DNA from: an uncultured Cytophagales bacterium
Lineage (GTDB): Bacteria; Bacteroidota; Bacteroidia; Cytophagales; Cyclobacteriaceae
Assembly (NCBI GenBank): GCA_913057175.1
Contig: CAJXNP010000015.1
Location: 62,001-126,000 of the forward strand
Direction: 5' to 3'
DNA length: 64,000 nt
Shown: positions 46,055 to 56,104 of the stretch, piece by piece
Layout of the letters: each line of letters begins with the position of its first letter
Numbering within the stretch: the first letter of the stretch is position 1
Translations under genes and position numbers: made by a program
Notes under the pieces: model-generated
Seen by the model: only the letters and a program-made list of their open reading frames with translations
Databases searched by the model: none
Told to the model about the DNA's origin: nothing

Positions 46055-49051
46055 TTAAATAATTGTGTTGTTTAACCGAACCCTGTTCTCATCATCTCCA
46101 TCCACACAATCATGCAAGGTTGCCTGAGGGTAAACACTTTTTAATTTTTTGAATATTTCCAGTAAGGTTGTCAGTAGGTTGTGCAAGGTTAATTGATTGG
46201 GATTATCTTTAGACAACTCTGCTAACCATTTACAATAAGCTTCTTCAAATTCTTTTAATTGTTCGCCGGAAACCCAGCAAATTTTTACACCAAGATGTGC
46301 GGGTGTTTCAAGCCTGATAGTCTTTTCTGCAAACCGACGAAAGGCTATACCGCCATTTGCCAATCCCAACTCACCGTTTAGCACCACGGTAATTCTGAAA
46401 GAATAAGGATCTTCTTCTCCGCAAAGATTGCAGTCTTTATCCATGCAGATCGGTAAAAACGGATCGCCATCGGGAATGGTCAGAGATGGGAGATTTCGGG
46501 GACGCAATAATATATGTTCCACAACAAAGACCTTTTCGCTACTGACAATCTTATCGATAAAGGCATCGATCAGATCTTTGTGATCGTCGGCTTCGGATTG
46601 CTGGTTAAAACTGTCAGAAGAAGCTGCAATGACATCTCCCATATTATCTTCCAGTTCGACGACAAATTTACCTGATATGGAAATGATTTTGAGTTGGGTC
46701 TTTTTCTCCAGTTGTTCGAGAGCTTCATCCACCGCATCCTTTAGCTGTTTCCTGAGGTCGTATTCCTGGTCAACATCGATTAATTGTGTGCCTTCCAGTA
46801 GTACAAGCCCTTCATCATTGCTAAGTGTCCAGTGTCCATTCCATTTTCCATTGACATTTTTTTCAATAATGTAATCCACAAATGAGTATGCTCCATTTAA
46901 TCCCAGCACCACTTTTATCCTTTCACTCAATCCGGATACATTTTCCGAATGACAAACCTTGGAATCATCCTTATAATTGAAAGCCTTGGCGCGATTGGCA
47001 GAGATGACAGGAAATTTTTCCAGGAAATTGATCTTGTCAAAAACCAATTCTTCTTCGGCTTTTTCTTCCGAACCATATGCCCGGTAAAGCATCAACGCAT
47101 AATCGTTGAATGTCTCTGCAAACCTGGCCAGGAGATGGTCGAGGAATCCGTTTCGTCGATCCAGGAACTGACTCCTGCTTTCCAGCAAATCGTGAAACTC
47201 CTCGTCATCAATATTGACATAGTAATCAGATACACCTTTCAGTTCTGCATCTTTAAATAATGTTGCAAAGTAGCTTTTCGAAATGACGGGATTGATCGAG
47301 AGGATGTCCCGGAAGTTTTCCAGTTGCCTCAGATAAATGGAAAGCAAATGTTCAAAAATGAGTAAATAGGCTTTCAATTGTTTTGCCTGCGCTTTCCTCA
47401 TTTCTGTCGATGGTTCTTTCAAACCGTGGGGACCGACGCCATAAGTTTCGGGCAAAGAATACAGAATGGGATAATGTCCATCAGAAGCAATGTATTCACC
47501 CTCGGGAACTTCCAGGTCGTTTTCCGTTTGAATGACTTTGTTTTGCTGCCGGATTCCTCGCCACATCTGCAACGTATCGTGCAATTCATCCTGGTGAGGC
47601 AAAAAGGGAAGATCGTCTTTAAACACCAATACCTTGGAAGCATGGATATATAGTCTGGGTTGATGACCGTATTGGATTTTTAATTCCCAGGGTTGGGATT
47701 CAATCAGGTTGCCGGCTGCATCGTATTTGGTTAAAGCGATATTTTTGACAGCGACAATACCCTCAATATCCATCAGGATATTGATGATATCGGAGGTGTA
47801 AATGGTGGTTTTCAATTCGGAATCATCCAGCTCTTCATCCAGGATAAAGCCATGGTCCAGTTTAGGACCCTGGAAAATTTCTTCTGTGTATTTACCATCC
47901 GTCAAAAGTTCACTGAGCGTATAAAACCTGACAACCGGATTCAGGTATTCGCTGATCTGATAATATGCTTCTCCCAGGACTTCCTCAATATCGGCTTCTC
48001 CGGTCATTTCAATGTCAGCGCAAAGACCCACATCAACAATCGGAACCGTGGTGATTTTACAATAATCTTCCGCCAGGTTTCTGTACTGATGAAGGGTATC
48101 GGTTGCCTTTTCAACTGCTTCTTTAGCTTTTTTCAGCTGATATAAATATTGGCTGAACGGCCCTGTAGTCAGGATATCTGCAAATATTTCCTGGATGTCA
48201 CTCTTTTTGATCACTTCCCTCCCATCGTCCGACTTAAACCAGATCCGCACCGGTAATTCGATCAGACTAATGTTTTCAACCCCATTGGAGGTGGTGATCT
48301 TGTAATCCACATCCACCCGCATGGGATTCCTTAATGCTTTGTAAAAAACTTCATCCGCCACATCCAGGTGATAGTTTGTCAGTTCAATGGATTGTATTTC
48401 ATTGGCATTTATCACTTTCATCAAAGAAGTATCTTCCTTGGCTTTATACCATGGCAAAAACCGGATCTCGGCAGTTGCCCTGTGCTCCCCTCCATTGAAT
48501 GAAAAGGAATAAAAGATCTTCCCTCCATTGAGGTCGCCATATTGGGAGTCAACTTCCAGTTCCAGTAAAGCATCCCAGAAGCCCCTGATGCTGATGGGAT
48601 GCTTTGTTTCTTTGTATGTCAATTCGCTTTCCTTGCAATCAGCATAAAACTTAGGATGACATCGGCACGGGGTACATTTCATCCACGCATTGGCAATTCC
48701 AACCTGATCAATAAGCGCTTTTCGCCAGTCATTGTTTGTGAACGGGTTAATGGTGAGTATTTCCCTAGCTGTATAAAAACACTGATCATCCCATTTTACA
48801 TTCTGGTTTGACGGATAAGCCAACAAATCCTCAATGGAGAATCCCAGCTTAAAGCCGACTTCGGTCTGAGCGAAACAGAGCAACTCGAGAATGGTAATTC
48901 CGGGATCATGGATATTGTAATCCGTCCAGTAAGTGCTACCCAGTTTCTCAATTAGGTCGATACCCTTTTTGCGCAAAGCATCATAGTCCTCGCTTTCGCG
49001 AAATGCCGGTTGCTTCAATATCGTGATATGCTCATTCATCTTCGCAGACAA
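46055..49051 (-). CDS. eCIS baseplate protein (Afp12-like)
   Basis: The 998-residue protein contains GSTYWTDYNIHDPGITILELLCFAQTEVGFKLGF (residues 38-71), the HDPG-x-LLE signature of the gp6/baseplate-J-like wedge proteins of eCIS. Further blocks are typical of the Afp12 arm of the wedge. It is much larger than phage gp6-type proteins, so extra domains extend from the ring. Two cysteine groups (CTPCRC at 126-131 with Cys139, and CMDKDCNLC nearer the end) could bind metal or form disulfides. The annotated start lies inside the upstream gene by 20 bases; Met5 (49039) is an alternative. It forms the baseplate with the 1231-aa and gp25-like proteins. Confidence 0.85.
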   Translation of the reverse strand: MSAKMNEHITILKQPAFRESEDYDALRKKGIDLIEKLGSTYWTDYNIHDPGITILELLCFAQTEVGFKLGFSIEDLLAYPSNQNVKWDDQCFYTAREILTINPFTNNDWRKALIDQVGIANAWMKCTPCRCHPKFYADCKESELTYKETKHPISIRGFWDALLELEVDSQYGDLNGGKIFYSFSFNGGEHRATAEIRFLPWYKAKEDTSLMKVINANEIQSIELTNYHLDVADEVFYKALRNPMRVDVDYKITTSNGVENISLIELPVRIWFKSDDGREVIKKSDIQEIFADILTTGPFSQYLYQLKKAKEAVEKATDTLHQYRNLAEDYCKITTVPIVDVGLCADIEMTGEADIEEVLGEAYYQISEYLNPVVRFYTLSELLTDGKYTEEIFQGPKLDHGFILDEELDDSELKTTIYTSDIINILMDIEGIVAVKNIALTKYDAAGNLIESQPWELKIQYGHQPRLYIHASKVLVFKDDLPFLPHQDELHDTLQMWRGIRQQNKVIQTENDLEVPEGEYIASDGHYPILYSLPETYGVGPHGLKEPSTEMRKAQAKQLKAYLLIFEHLLSIYLRQLENFRDILSINPVISKSYFATLFKDAELKGVSDYYVNIDDEEFHDLLESRSQFLDRRNGFLDHLLARFAETFNDYALMLYRAYGSEEKAEEELVFDKINFLEKFPVISANRAKAFNYKDDSKVCHSENVSGLSERIKVVLGLNGAYSFVDYIIEKNVNGKWNGHWTLSNDEGLVLLEGTQLIDVDQEYDLRKQLKDAVDEALEQLEKKTQLKIISISGKFVVELEDNMGDVIAASSDSFNQQSEADDHKDLIDAFIDKIVSSEKVFVVEHILLRPRNLPSLTIPDGDPFLPICMDKDCNLCGEEDPYSFRITVVLNGELGLANGGIAFRRFAEKTIRLETPAHLGVKICWVSGEQLKEFEEAYCKWLAELSKDNPNQLTLHNLLTTLLEIFKKLKSVYPQATLHDCVDGDDENRVRLNNTII

Positions 49052-52000
49052 TGTCTTCAGTCTTCTCTGTTTTCAAGAGTACATTCAGGTCGTGTTTGAT
49101 GGCGGGTACTGAAACAAGTATGGACCGACCGGTTGAAGCTATGGCTTCCTCTACTTTGTTGGTGCCCGCTGTTGTGATTTGATACAATTCAAAATCTGTT
49201 AGAAAATCCACATAGGGAAGCTCCTCAATGAAATCGATCAGCACAGATCGATGAATTCGGCCACCAAAGTTCAATTCTGTTCCGGAGCCAAATGCCCATG
49301 GACTCAGGAAATTGGTGATATCCTGCTGGATTACCTCTCTGTAATATTTGATGTCCGGATATTCGTCCCTCAGGTAGATCGTGCACTTCACCTGTACCTC
49401 TTCGAAGTCCGGCTGGGCAGTACAAATGGTCACCTGGCAGGAGGTCAGCCCATTCAGGTAATCTTCGATGTTTTGAAGCGTACTTTTTTTGGTGTAGGGC
49501 TTGAGCGGATCGATGTCATTCCGGTTTGCCAGATCGGGTATGGTAATGATTGATACAAAACCGGGAGCTATTTCATTGTATACCAGGTTGTTTTCATCGA
49601 CTGAACCGGATATCTTCGTGTGGTTCAGGCACTTGACTTTATAAATTTCCGGGAATTCCTGAAGCACCAATCGCTCGTAATCCCAAATGGTGATGGCCCG
49701 GTTTTTATGTCGCAACCTTTCCGAAGCACGCATGTAAAACTTGTCATCCGGCTCTTTGGGCTTGCCTTCAAAACTTGTAAAGGGCTGCTCGATCTTTTTA
49801 ATTTTCGCTTCAGGAACAAACAACTTTTTAATCTCACCCGCAGCTGTGATCATGGATCCATATTCAACATCCTGTGACAAAATTCGGTCGACCTGTATAG
49901 CATTCGGATAAATACCGATGATCTTGCAAACGGCATCCGGAGCTTCGCTGACCGAGCACCGTATCCACAATAAGTTCGTTTCAAAAGAAGTATGCTCGGT
50001 AGCAGCATCTTTTGGAATAATAAAATTGATGATACCGGACTCGATCAGGCCTTTGGTGTTATCGCCGACACCATTATCATCAAACTCTTTCCAAACGTTA
50101 TTTGCACCTAAGTACTCCCAATTGAGATGATCTTCCGGCTTTTCGAGGAGTGGCGCTTCACTTCCTTCCTGCAGTTGAAACAAAACCGACTGTGTATCGC
50201 CGGGCTGAAGATTTTCAAATCCCAGGAACAAACTCCCTTGCGCTGAATAATTTCCACCTGTGGGAGTGATCAGTTTACTGAGGAGTACGGGTTTGGAATT
50301 CTGAAGAACCCTGTGAACTTCATTATCCCCAAACGGACCTATATGATAAAAACTCAGAGGTCTTGCATTAAATATAGCTGCATAGTCCGTGTTTAAACTA
50401 AGCTCACAACTGGCTGTGTAGCTTATTGAAAACGATTGTATTACAGGGCTATATGGATAAACAGGAGCCCCTAAAGTTTTATTGTTGGTAATAAAGTATT
50501 TTTGAAGAGCGCTATAGTAATCTCGGTGGCCAAAATCATGAATAAGCTGAATCTTAATATAACCTTTATTTGAATTTGCACTGTAACCATTCCATATCTC
50601 ATCCTTTTCTAAGAATACTTTGTCATGACTGTTTGATGAAAGGTCTATATTTCGGGTAATCTGAACAGATCCAAAAAAACTGATATTATCGATTACTTTT
50701 TCCCATTTATTTTTATTAAGCTTTAAAATTTTAACAGTTGGTTCAGATACTGTACCGGTTTTATTATAGCTGACTGCAGTATAATTATCGAAATCAATTT
50801 TCCATGAATCGATGGGCAAGTCCTTCCACTCAATATTCAACTGTAATTCAGCTCCTTTCTTATAAAAAATCTCATCACTACCGATGATAAATGAGTTACC
50901 TACAGTCGGCTCATTCCCCCATGGTTGAAAGGGTTTGGATGGATTGAGCGGGCTGCTATCATTGTGTAATTCCAGGCTTTTGATACCATTTTCATTATAA
51001 GTTCCATTGATCGCCCCTACTTCAACCGTCAACTTTACGTTGGTGACATTCAATTCAGTCAGCTTATCATATGTGAACTCTTCCGTGTCTTTGTGCTCCA
51101 GGATGATCTTGAGCACGGGTTCTCTGGCCGTTAAACTTCCGAGATGCACGTCTTTGTTATAAGCTACGACCGGATCCTTATCAGCCGGTATGGTAAAGCT
51201 TAAATCCATTCGGATCACGCTGCCACCACTTTTCACAAGGGAAAGATTGGTTTCTTCAATTACCAGCCATTCTTTTTCGGTTGTGATATAAGCTTTATAG
51301 GTGAAATTGTTAAAGGAGACTCCCTTCTGCGTAGTAATTTCAAGTGTGATGTTTCTCAATCCCTCCTTCAACCTGAGATAATGGGAAGATATGGCAAAGC
51401 CCACCGTCGCCTTCGGCATGTTGATGTTCGTCAATTCACCATTGACATATTCCTTGATATGGAACGGGTGCCAGGCGATGACATCATCTTCCAGCTTCTC
51501 ACCCAATCCATCGGCGCTGTTAATGACAGGAGCTGCAAATAATCTTCCTTTATTGATCTGGGCTCCAATTTTATCGTCTTCATCACCATAATAAATTGCC
51601 GACAGGTATTTGATCTTAGCTTTGTTCAGTACGGTTTCCCGGATGCTTTCATAGGTGATCATCTTTCCATTTTCATCTTTTGGACCAATGAAAACAGTAT
51701 CATCTTTCAAGGCAAAACTGGGGGTGACCTTGTTGAGTTCCAGTACCAGGAATGCTTTGTCAGGAGATTGCTGTAAAGGTTTGAGTCGTAAAACCTGCTT
51801 GTAATAAAAATTCAGGTGGCGACCTGTCAGTTCATTCAAATGAGCATCGGTGTCCTCCAGCAGTTGCAGCCATGCCAGGAACAATGCATAGTCAGGTTGG
51901 TGATTGGGCCAATCGTTCAGGTATTTGGCTATGTATTTCTTGGAAAGGTTGACAATAAAAGACGATGAAGCGCTTATTTCATCCAAAATGCTGGTGAAAA

Positions 52001-52727
52001 AGTTGTGCTGACAGGCATATTTGATCTGCTTTCCCGAACCGGACAAACCACCGAAAATGGTAGCATCCGGGTTAATCCCGGTATAGTATGTTTGAAAATC
52101 TGAAGCAGCCGGATAGCGCTTGCCGGACAATCCGGATAAACCATTGGCAACAAAGTCTTCATGTCCGATTATGGGTTCGTGGAAAATATTAAGGTCTATA
52201 TGTGAGCTATTGACGATTAATGCCGGAGTTTCGTTAAGAGAAGCTTTGTAATAGGCAATTGCTCTTTTTTCAATCAACAGCAATTTTGCCTGGATATGAT
52301 TGAAAAGGATGTTATTGTATTCTTTATCAGGTTTTGTGGCGACATACAAACGGTCGACAATGGAAATGTAGGAAAAAATGATATCGTATAGCTCTGTATA
52401 TGCTTCCTTAAGGCCCGTATCTTCCGTTTCGATGTATTGCAAAACTTCGCGAATATGCCCGGACAATAATTCCGTCTGATAACTAGCTGATAGGGCCAAT
52501 CTGGCGCTCAGGTTATCAGCAAAAAACGGTTTCATCGTTCCTGCCGGAGAATTATTTAATGCAGTATGGGCAACATAATCTGAAAACTGTCCCGCCCAAA
52601 CCATCCAATCCTCCGTGGATTTATCAATAATCTCCACTGAATCCGGGTCCAGCCAGGCTACTGCTCTTTGTCCCTGGCTGGTGCCATTTCTGATTAGCGG
52701 GTTTTTATTTTCAGAACAGTCGCTCAT
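49032..52727 (-). CDS. eCIS baseplate J-like protein (Afp11-like)
   Basis: The 1231-residue protein ends in a baseplate-J-like module: ERLRHKNRAITIWDYERLVLQEFPEIYKVKCLNH, then FVSIITIPDL, an LNGLTSCQVTI strand set, and FGSGTELNFGGRIHRSVLIDFIEELPYVDFL. The first 900 or so residues are long beta-rich regions (several FTIPADKDPVVAYN-like strand blocks). It is about twice the size of Afp11 as I remember it. Large baseplate extensions are known to form a cage around the spike in a related marine Bacteroidota particle (Algoriphagus eCIS), so a similar cage is plausible. It follows gp25 by one base and overlaps the next gene. Confidence 0.85.
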   Translation of the reverse strand: MSDCSENKNPLIRNGTSQGQRAVAWLDPDSVEIIDKSTEDWMVWAGQFSDYVAHTALNNSPAGTMKPFFADNLSARLALSASYQTELLSGHIREVLQYIETEDTGLKEAYTELYDIIFSYISIVDRLYVATKPDKEYNNILFNHIQAKLLLIEKRAIAYYKASLNETPALIVNSSHIDLNIFHEPIIGHEDFVANGLSGLSGKRYPAASDFQTYYTGINPDATIFGGLSGSGKQIKYACQHNFFTSILDEISASSSFIVNLSKKYIAKYLNDWPNHQPDYALFLAWLQLLEDTDAHLNELTGRHLNFYYKQVLRLKPLQQSPDKAFLVLELNKVTPSFALKDDTVFIGPKDENGKMITYESIRETVLNKAKIKYLSAIYYGDEDDKIGAQINKGRLFAAPVINSADGLGEKLEDDVIAWHPFHIKEYVNGELTNINMPKATVGFAISSHYLRLKEGLRNITLEITTQKGVSFNNFTYKAYITTEKEWLVIEETNLSLVKSGGSVIRMDLSFTIPADKDPVVAYNKDVHLGSLTAREPVLKIILEHKDTEEFTYDKLTELNVTNVKLTVEVGAINGTYNENGIKSLELHNDSSPLNPSKPFQPWGNEPTVGNSFIIGSDEIFYKKGAELQLNIEWKDLPIDSWKIDFDNYTAVSYNKTGTVSEPTVKILKLNKNKWEKVIDNISFFGSVQITRNIDLSSNSHDKVFLEKDEIWNGYSANSNKGYIKIQLIHDFGHRDYYSALQKYFITNNKTLGAPVYPYSPVIQSFSISYTASCELSLNTDYAAIFNARPLSFYHIGPFGDNEVHRVLQNSKPVLLSKLITPTGGNYSAQGSLFLGFENLQPGDTQSVLFQLQEGSEAPLLEKPEDHLNWEYLGANNVWKEFDDNGVGDNTKGLIESGIINFIIPKDAATEHTSFETNLLWIRCSVSEAPDAVCKIIGIYPNAIQVDRILSQDVEYGSMITAAGEIKKLFVPEAKIKKIEQPFTSFEGKPKEPDDKFYMRASERLRHKNRAITIWDYERLVLQEFPEIYKVKCLNHTKISGSVDENNLVYNEIAPGFVSIITIPDLANRNDIDPLKPYTKKSTLQNIEDYLNGLTSCQVTICTAQPDFEEVQVKCTIYLRDEYPDIKYYREVIQQDITNFLSPWAFGSGTELNFGGRIHRSVLIDFIEELPYVDFLTDFELYQITTAGTNKVEEAIASTGRSILVSVPAIKHDLNVLLKTEKTEDIVCEDE

Positions 52728-52728
52728 T

Positions 52729-53172
52729 TTATGTTGCTAAGGGATGGTTGGTGGTAAGAATATCCATTTCGGTCGCCTCTTCACTGTAGAATGGAAATAC
52801 AAAGTTGAACCGGCTGTTGGTCGAACTCACAATGTATTCAACCGAGATCAGCAGGATCCCTTCATTTTGTCGACTGTCGTCCAGTGTAATCTTTTTTGCT
52901 TCAATCCTTGGTTCAAAATAGAGAATGGATGTTCTGACTCTTTCCTTGATCATGGTTTTGGTTCCCGTATCCAGGGATTCAAACAATAGTGGCTCCATGT
53001 GGCAGCCGTATTTTGGTTGCATGACCCTTTCTCCCGGACGTGTGGTCAACAAGATCTCAAGACTTTTTTGAATATCATCATACAACTTTGTTGTTTCCAC
53101 ATGTCCGGCTTCCCTGTTGAAGGTGGGCGGGAAGCTCCAACCTACTCCAATAAAGTCCTTTGCATTATCCAT
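52729..53172 (-). CDS. gp25-like baseplate wedge protein (Afp9-like)
   Basis: The 147-residue protein belongs to the GPW/gp25 family: FIGVGWSFPPTFN near the start, LLTTRPGERVMQPKYGCHMEPLLFESLD (about 41-68, including the conserved PGER), and IEAKKITLD then ISVEYIVSSTN. In contractile tails this small wedge protein links the baseplate ring to the first sheath layer. Length is normal. It lies between the PAAR gene (18 bases) and the Afp11-like gene (1 base), a common eCIS order. Confidence 0.92.
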   Translation of the reverse strand: MDNAKDFIGVGWSFPPTFNREAGHVETTKLYDDIQKSLEILLTTRPGERVMQPKYGCHMEPLLFESLDTGTKTMIKERVRTSILYFEPRIEAKKITLDDSRQNEGILLISVEYIVSSTNSRFNFVFPFYSEEATEMDILTTNHPLAT

Positions 53173-53190
53173 ATTTGATCATCTTTTCAT

Positions 53191-53487
53191 TTAACCAATT
53201 AAAACCGTTGGAGCGCCTAACATAATCGTCCCACCATGAGCTGTCGAGTCACCCATTCGGGCAGCAGGCATACCGCCAATCATCACTGTGGACGAACCGG
53301 CGACGATGGTATCCGGAGGTCCGACGCATATGCACATATCGCCAACCCGCGCGGCTGGCATTCCGGCAATCAAAACATTGCTGCTACCCATGGAAACCGG
53401 CCCGCCAACATGGGGGACTGTTCCCGTCACCATCGGACAGACATGAAAATCACCAATACGTGCTGCGGGCGCTCCCATATCGATCAA
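53191..53487 (-). CDS. PAAR-domain spike tip (Afp10-like)
   Basis: The 98-residue protein is a single PAAR domain with repeats ending in PAARIGD, PAARVGD and PAARMGD, and conserved His17 and Cys residues near residues 18 and 53 that can hold the tip metal ion. PAAR proteins form the sharp point on the VgrG spike. No C-terminal extension exists, so it carries no fused effector. Its start overlaps the end of the VgrG-like gene by four bases, so the two are likely made together. Confidence 0.95.
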   Translation of the reverse strand: MIDMGAPAARIGDFHVCPMVTGTVPHVGGPVSMGSSNVLIAGMPAARVGDMCICVGPPDTIVAGSSTVMIGGMPAARMGDSTAHGGTIMLGAPTVLIG

Positions 53488-55229
53488 TTTATTTGAACTA
53501 CACTTCCTTTAACAGTTGTCGAGCCTCCGGATGACAATTCCGCACCGGAGCTTCCTTCCAATTTGGCCATCGCACCTCCCTTGATCTCGGCATTTGCGCC
53601 TCCTTCCATTTTGATATCGGCAGATGCTTTCAATTTGATGTCCTTCACACTTTCTATTTCAATGCCGTCAGAATTCATCACGATCTTGTTCCCATTGCTG
53701 TCTTCCATGGTAATGCTTGTATCGTCATCGTTGACGATCACCTTATGGCCACCGGGAGTTTCCAGTGTGATCGATTTCTTTTCATCATCAAACAGGAATT
53801 TCAATTCTTCCCTTGATAAATATCCTTTTTCGTGATTATCGTTGGAGGCGGAATAGGGAGCCGTATTTTTGCTGCTGTGTACTTTTCCAAGAATCACTCC
53901 GTGTCGTGGGTCGTCATTGAGAAATCCAACTATGACCTCATCCCCAATTTCCGGTCGAAATACCCAACCTCTGTTTTCGCCTGCATCAAGCGAACATAAC
54001 CGCATCCAGGCGCCATCATCACTGTCGTGGACCAGGGGAAGTCTCACCTGGATCCTTTCCTCGCCATCGGGATCTTCCAGGTTCGTTACAATTCCTATTT
54101 GCAAGCCATGAACTGCAGGCAACAATGCCGAAGCCAAAGGTTGCTCAATTGCAAACTTTTCCGCAAACCGTTTGGGAGATTCTCCAAACTGAATATGTGT
54201 TTCCCAATTGCCTTTTTCGATCTGATGTCGAATACCGGTGATCATGACCTTCCCTTCAAACCTTTCTCCTACATTTTGCAGTTCGCACAAATGTCCGGGA
54301 AGTGGCGTGTGTATGCCATCAATCCTTAACCGGCCTCTGATCTTTGCCAGCCGATGCCGTTTCAAAAATCCATCGATCCATGTTTGCAATTGTGGCTCCG
54401 ACAATCCCGGATGGCTCATTTTTAGCTCATCGTTTCCAGCAGCTCCAGCAAGATCAGAGGCTGAAATATTTCCGGCGGCGGGAAAAGATGCTTCCTGTGC
54501 ATCACTAGAAATACTCTCCTGATCAGCAGGATTCCAGCTGATGGATTTCATCGCTTCATATTGCAGCCGTGCGTCAATTTCGGCATCGAGCTCTTTGATC
54601 GTGGCGCCATAAGCAAGTGTAAGGATCGGATCCTGTGAAAAGTCCGGCGATTTGAATTTTATTTTCGTACCCTCCTCCGTGGTGACCCAACATCCATTTT
54701 CCTCCGCGCGGCAAAGCATAAAATCCCAGTCTGTACAATTGTACTGAACGATTTCCTTGTGGGTAAATGAGGTTGTATCTCCTTCAAACTCAAGTCCGTG
54801 ATCGCGGCAAAGCTGATCAGAGATATCCGAATCGGTCATTTCATGGAAATAATTATTATTCAATTTGGTGGCCATTTTTATGGCCTCATGACGGCATTCG
54901 ACGACCAGCACAGAGACATTTTTGCGGACTTTTATACTGTGCTTGACGATGATTCCATGGAATATGGGTTCCTCGTCGCTAACATAACCGGCCTGGATCT
55001 CAATTTTTTTCCCGGGAACAAAGTCTTCACTATTGCTGGTGGGAAAACTCTGTTCGGCAGCTGAACCATCCTGCAAAAGAATGGTCGATTTGCCAATACG
55101 ATTAATTTCCTTCTGCACAACAATGCTTAAGACCTTGTATTTATCGGATATTTTATTGCTATCCACCAAAATGGTGAATGTTGAAACCGATTTGGGTGCT
55201 TTACTTGGAATGGTATTGACTTCACTCAT
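53484..55229 (-). CDS. VgrG/gpV-like central spike protein (Afp8-like)
   Basis: The 581-residue protein has an N-terminal gp27-like hub region (about 1-370; TFTILVDSNKISDKYKVLSI and YVSDEEPIFHGIIVKHSI), then an OB-fold (about 385-460; GIVTNLEDPDGEERIQVRLPLVHDSDDGAWMRL). A C-terminal repetitive strand region follows (ITLETPGGHKVIVNDDDTSITMEDSNGNKIVMNSDGIEI, then alternating Gly/Ala/Ser hexads) that forms the trimeric needle. It does not extend into a toxin. It overlaps the LysM gene upstream and the PAAR gene downstream by four bases each. Confidence 0.93.
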   Translation of the reverse strand: MSEVNTIPSKAPKSVSTFTILVDSNKISDKYKVLSIVVQKEINRIGKSTILLQDGSAAEQSFPTSNSEDFVPGKKIEIQAGYVSDEEPIFHGIIVKHSIKVRKNVSVLVVECRHEAIKMATKLNNNYFHEMTDSDISDQLCRDHGLEFEGDTTSFTHKEIVQYNCTDWDFMLCRAEENGCWVTTEEGTKIKFKSPDFSQDPILTLAYGATIKELDAEIDARLQYEAMKSISWNPADQESISSDAQEASFPAAGNISASDLAGAAGNDELKMSHPGLSEPQLQTWIDGFLKRHRLAKIRGRLRIDGIHTPLPGHLCELQNVGERFEGKVMITGIRHQIEKGNWETHIQFGESPKRFAEKFAIEQPLASALLPAVHGLQIGIVTNLEDPDGEERIQVRLPLVHDSDDGAWMRLCSLDAGENRGWVFRPEIGDEVIVGFLNDDPRHGVILGKVHSSKNTAPYSASNDNHEKGYLSREELKFLFDDEKKSITLETPGGHKVIVNDDDTSITMEDSNGNKIVMNSDGIEIESVKDIKLKASADIKMEGGANAEIKGGAMAKLEGSSGAELSSGGSTTVKGSVVQIN

Positions 55230-55918
55230 ACAATAGGCGTATTTTTTTCAATGGGTGGAAAAAATATTTCCATGCCGGGTTCGAGGGTGCGGAAAGTTGA
55301 CAGTTTGTTCACGCGTGCGATCTGAAGATAGTAGGCCGAATTTCCATATATTTTGTAGCATAAAAGAGGCAATGTATCTCCTGATTTAATCAGGCGGTAA
55401 TGGGTCATATCCGGAGATTCCCTTCTTTCTTCAGCCGTTCTTAAATTATCCTCTATGCTTCCGGTAAACGTGACTTTGCAAATGGCCCGAATGGGCTTTC
55501 CATCCGGATTGAAAAGTTTAAAATTGATGTTCAACCCTGTACAGCGGCCTTTGAACAACAAGCTTCCCCACAATACCTGAAAGTGCTTGGGCTCATGGAT
55601 ATCGCCCTCATACTTTAACAACAGATCACGTAAAGTGGTAATATCCTCTTCGATCGATTCACGTGGGTTATCATCAATGATCCCTGAACTATCAATCAAC
55701 AACTCAAAGGCAAATTCTTCCGGTTTTTTGACAGAAAATCGCTGCTGCGAACTGCTGGTACCCTGGCCCTGACCGTCCTGATATTCAACTTTGTAATCCA
55801 GTGTATAGGTTTCCGGATTAAGCATTGCGGTAAACGTCTGCTGTTCATCCGGAGAATCGGAATAATCGGCATTTTTGAATGCAATGATCTTTAATTTTTC
55901 CAGTTTACCCAGTGCCAT
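55226..55918 (-). CDS. LysM-containing tube/baseplate hub protein (Afp7-like)
   Basis: The 230-residue protein has an N-terminal domain (KLKIIAFKNADYSD, FTAMLNPETYTLDYKVEYQ, then KHFQVLWGSLLFKGRCTGLNI) that matches the tube-like Afp7/gp53-type protein. It also has a C-terminal LysM (HYRLIKSGDTLPLLCYKIYGNSAYYLQIARVNKLS, then LEPGMEIFFPP). In phage and eCIS baseplates this protein joins tube and spike. Here LysM is probably a packing fold, not peptidoglycan binding. The adjacent DUF5908 gene's final stop-codon base is also the first base of its ATG (position 55918). Confidence 0.92.
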   Translation of the reverse strand: MALGKLEKLKIIAFKNADYSDSPDEQQTFTAMLNPETYTLDYKVEYQDGQGQGTSSSQQRFSVKKPEEFAFELLIDSSGIIDDNPRESIEEDITTLRDLLLKYEGDIHEPKHFQVLWGSLLFKGRCTGLNINFKLFNPDGKPIRAICKVTFTGSIEDNLRTAEERRESPDMTHYRLIKSGDTLPLLCYKIYGNSAYYLQIARVNKLSTFRTLEPGMEIFFPPIEKNTPIV

Positions 55919-56103
55919 TATCTTTCATCTTTGTCTTCAAAAATTTTTACGATCTGTTCTATGATGTCTTGCGATAATTGTTCAGGATTGGCTTTTTTAT
56001 TGGCATCCAACTCTGAAACGGGAGTGCTGCTCCCCTCCCCGCCTTCAGATCGCGCCTGATTAACCGTTACTGTTACTTTCAAATTTCCTATTTCGATCGG
56101 CAT
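55918..56103 (-). CDS. DUF5908 small eCIS protein (Afp6-like)
   Basis: I chose the ATG at 56103, one base after the stop of the Afp5-like gene, because the product then begins MPIEIGNLKVTVTVN, the conserved DUF5908 opening. A longer frame to 56154 lies inside the upstream gene and adds an atypical 17 residues. The 61-residue product has a Gly/Ser/Pro-rich centre and a C-terminal helix (LSQDIIEQIVKIFED). Such proteins are regularly encoded between afp5 and afp7. Their role is unknown but probably structural or assembly-related. Confidence 0.85.
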   Translation of the reverse strand: MPIEIGNLKVTVTVNQARSEGGEGSSTPVSELDANKKANPEQLSQDIIEQIVKIFEDKDER

Positions 56104-56104
56104 G

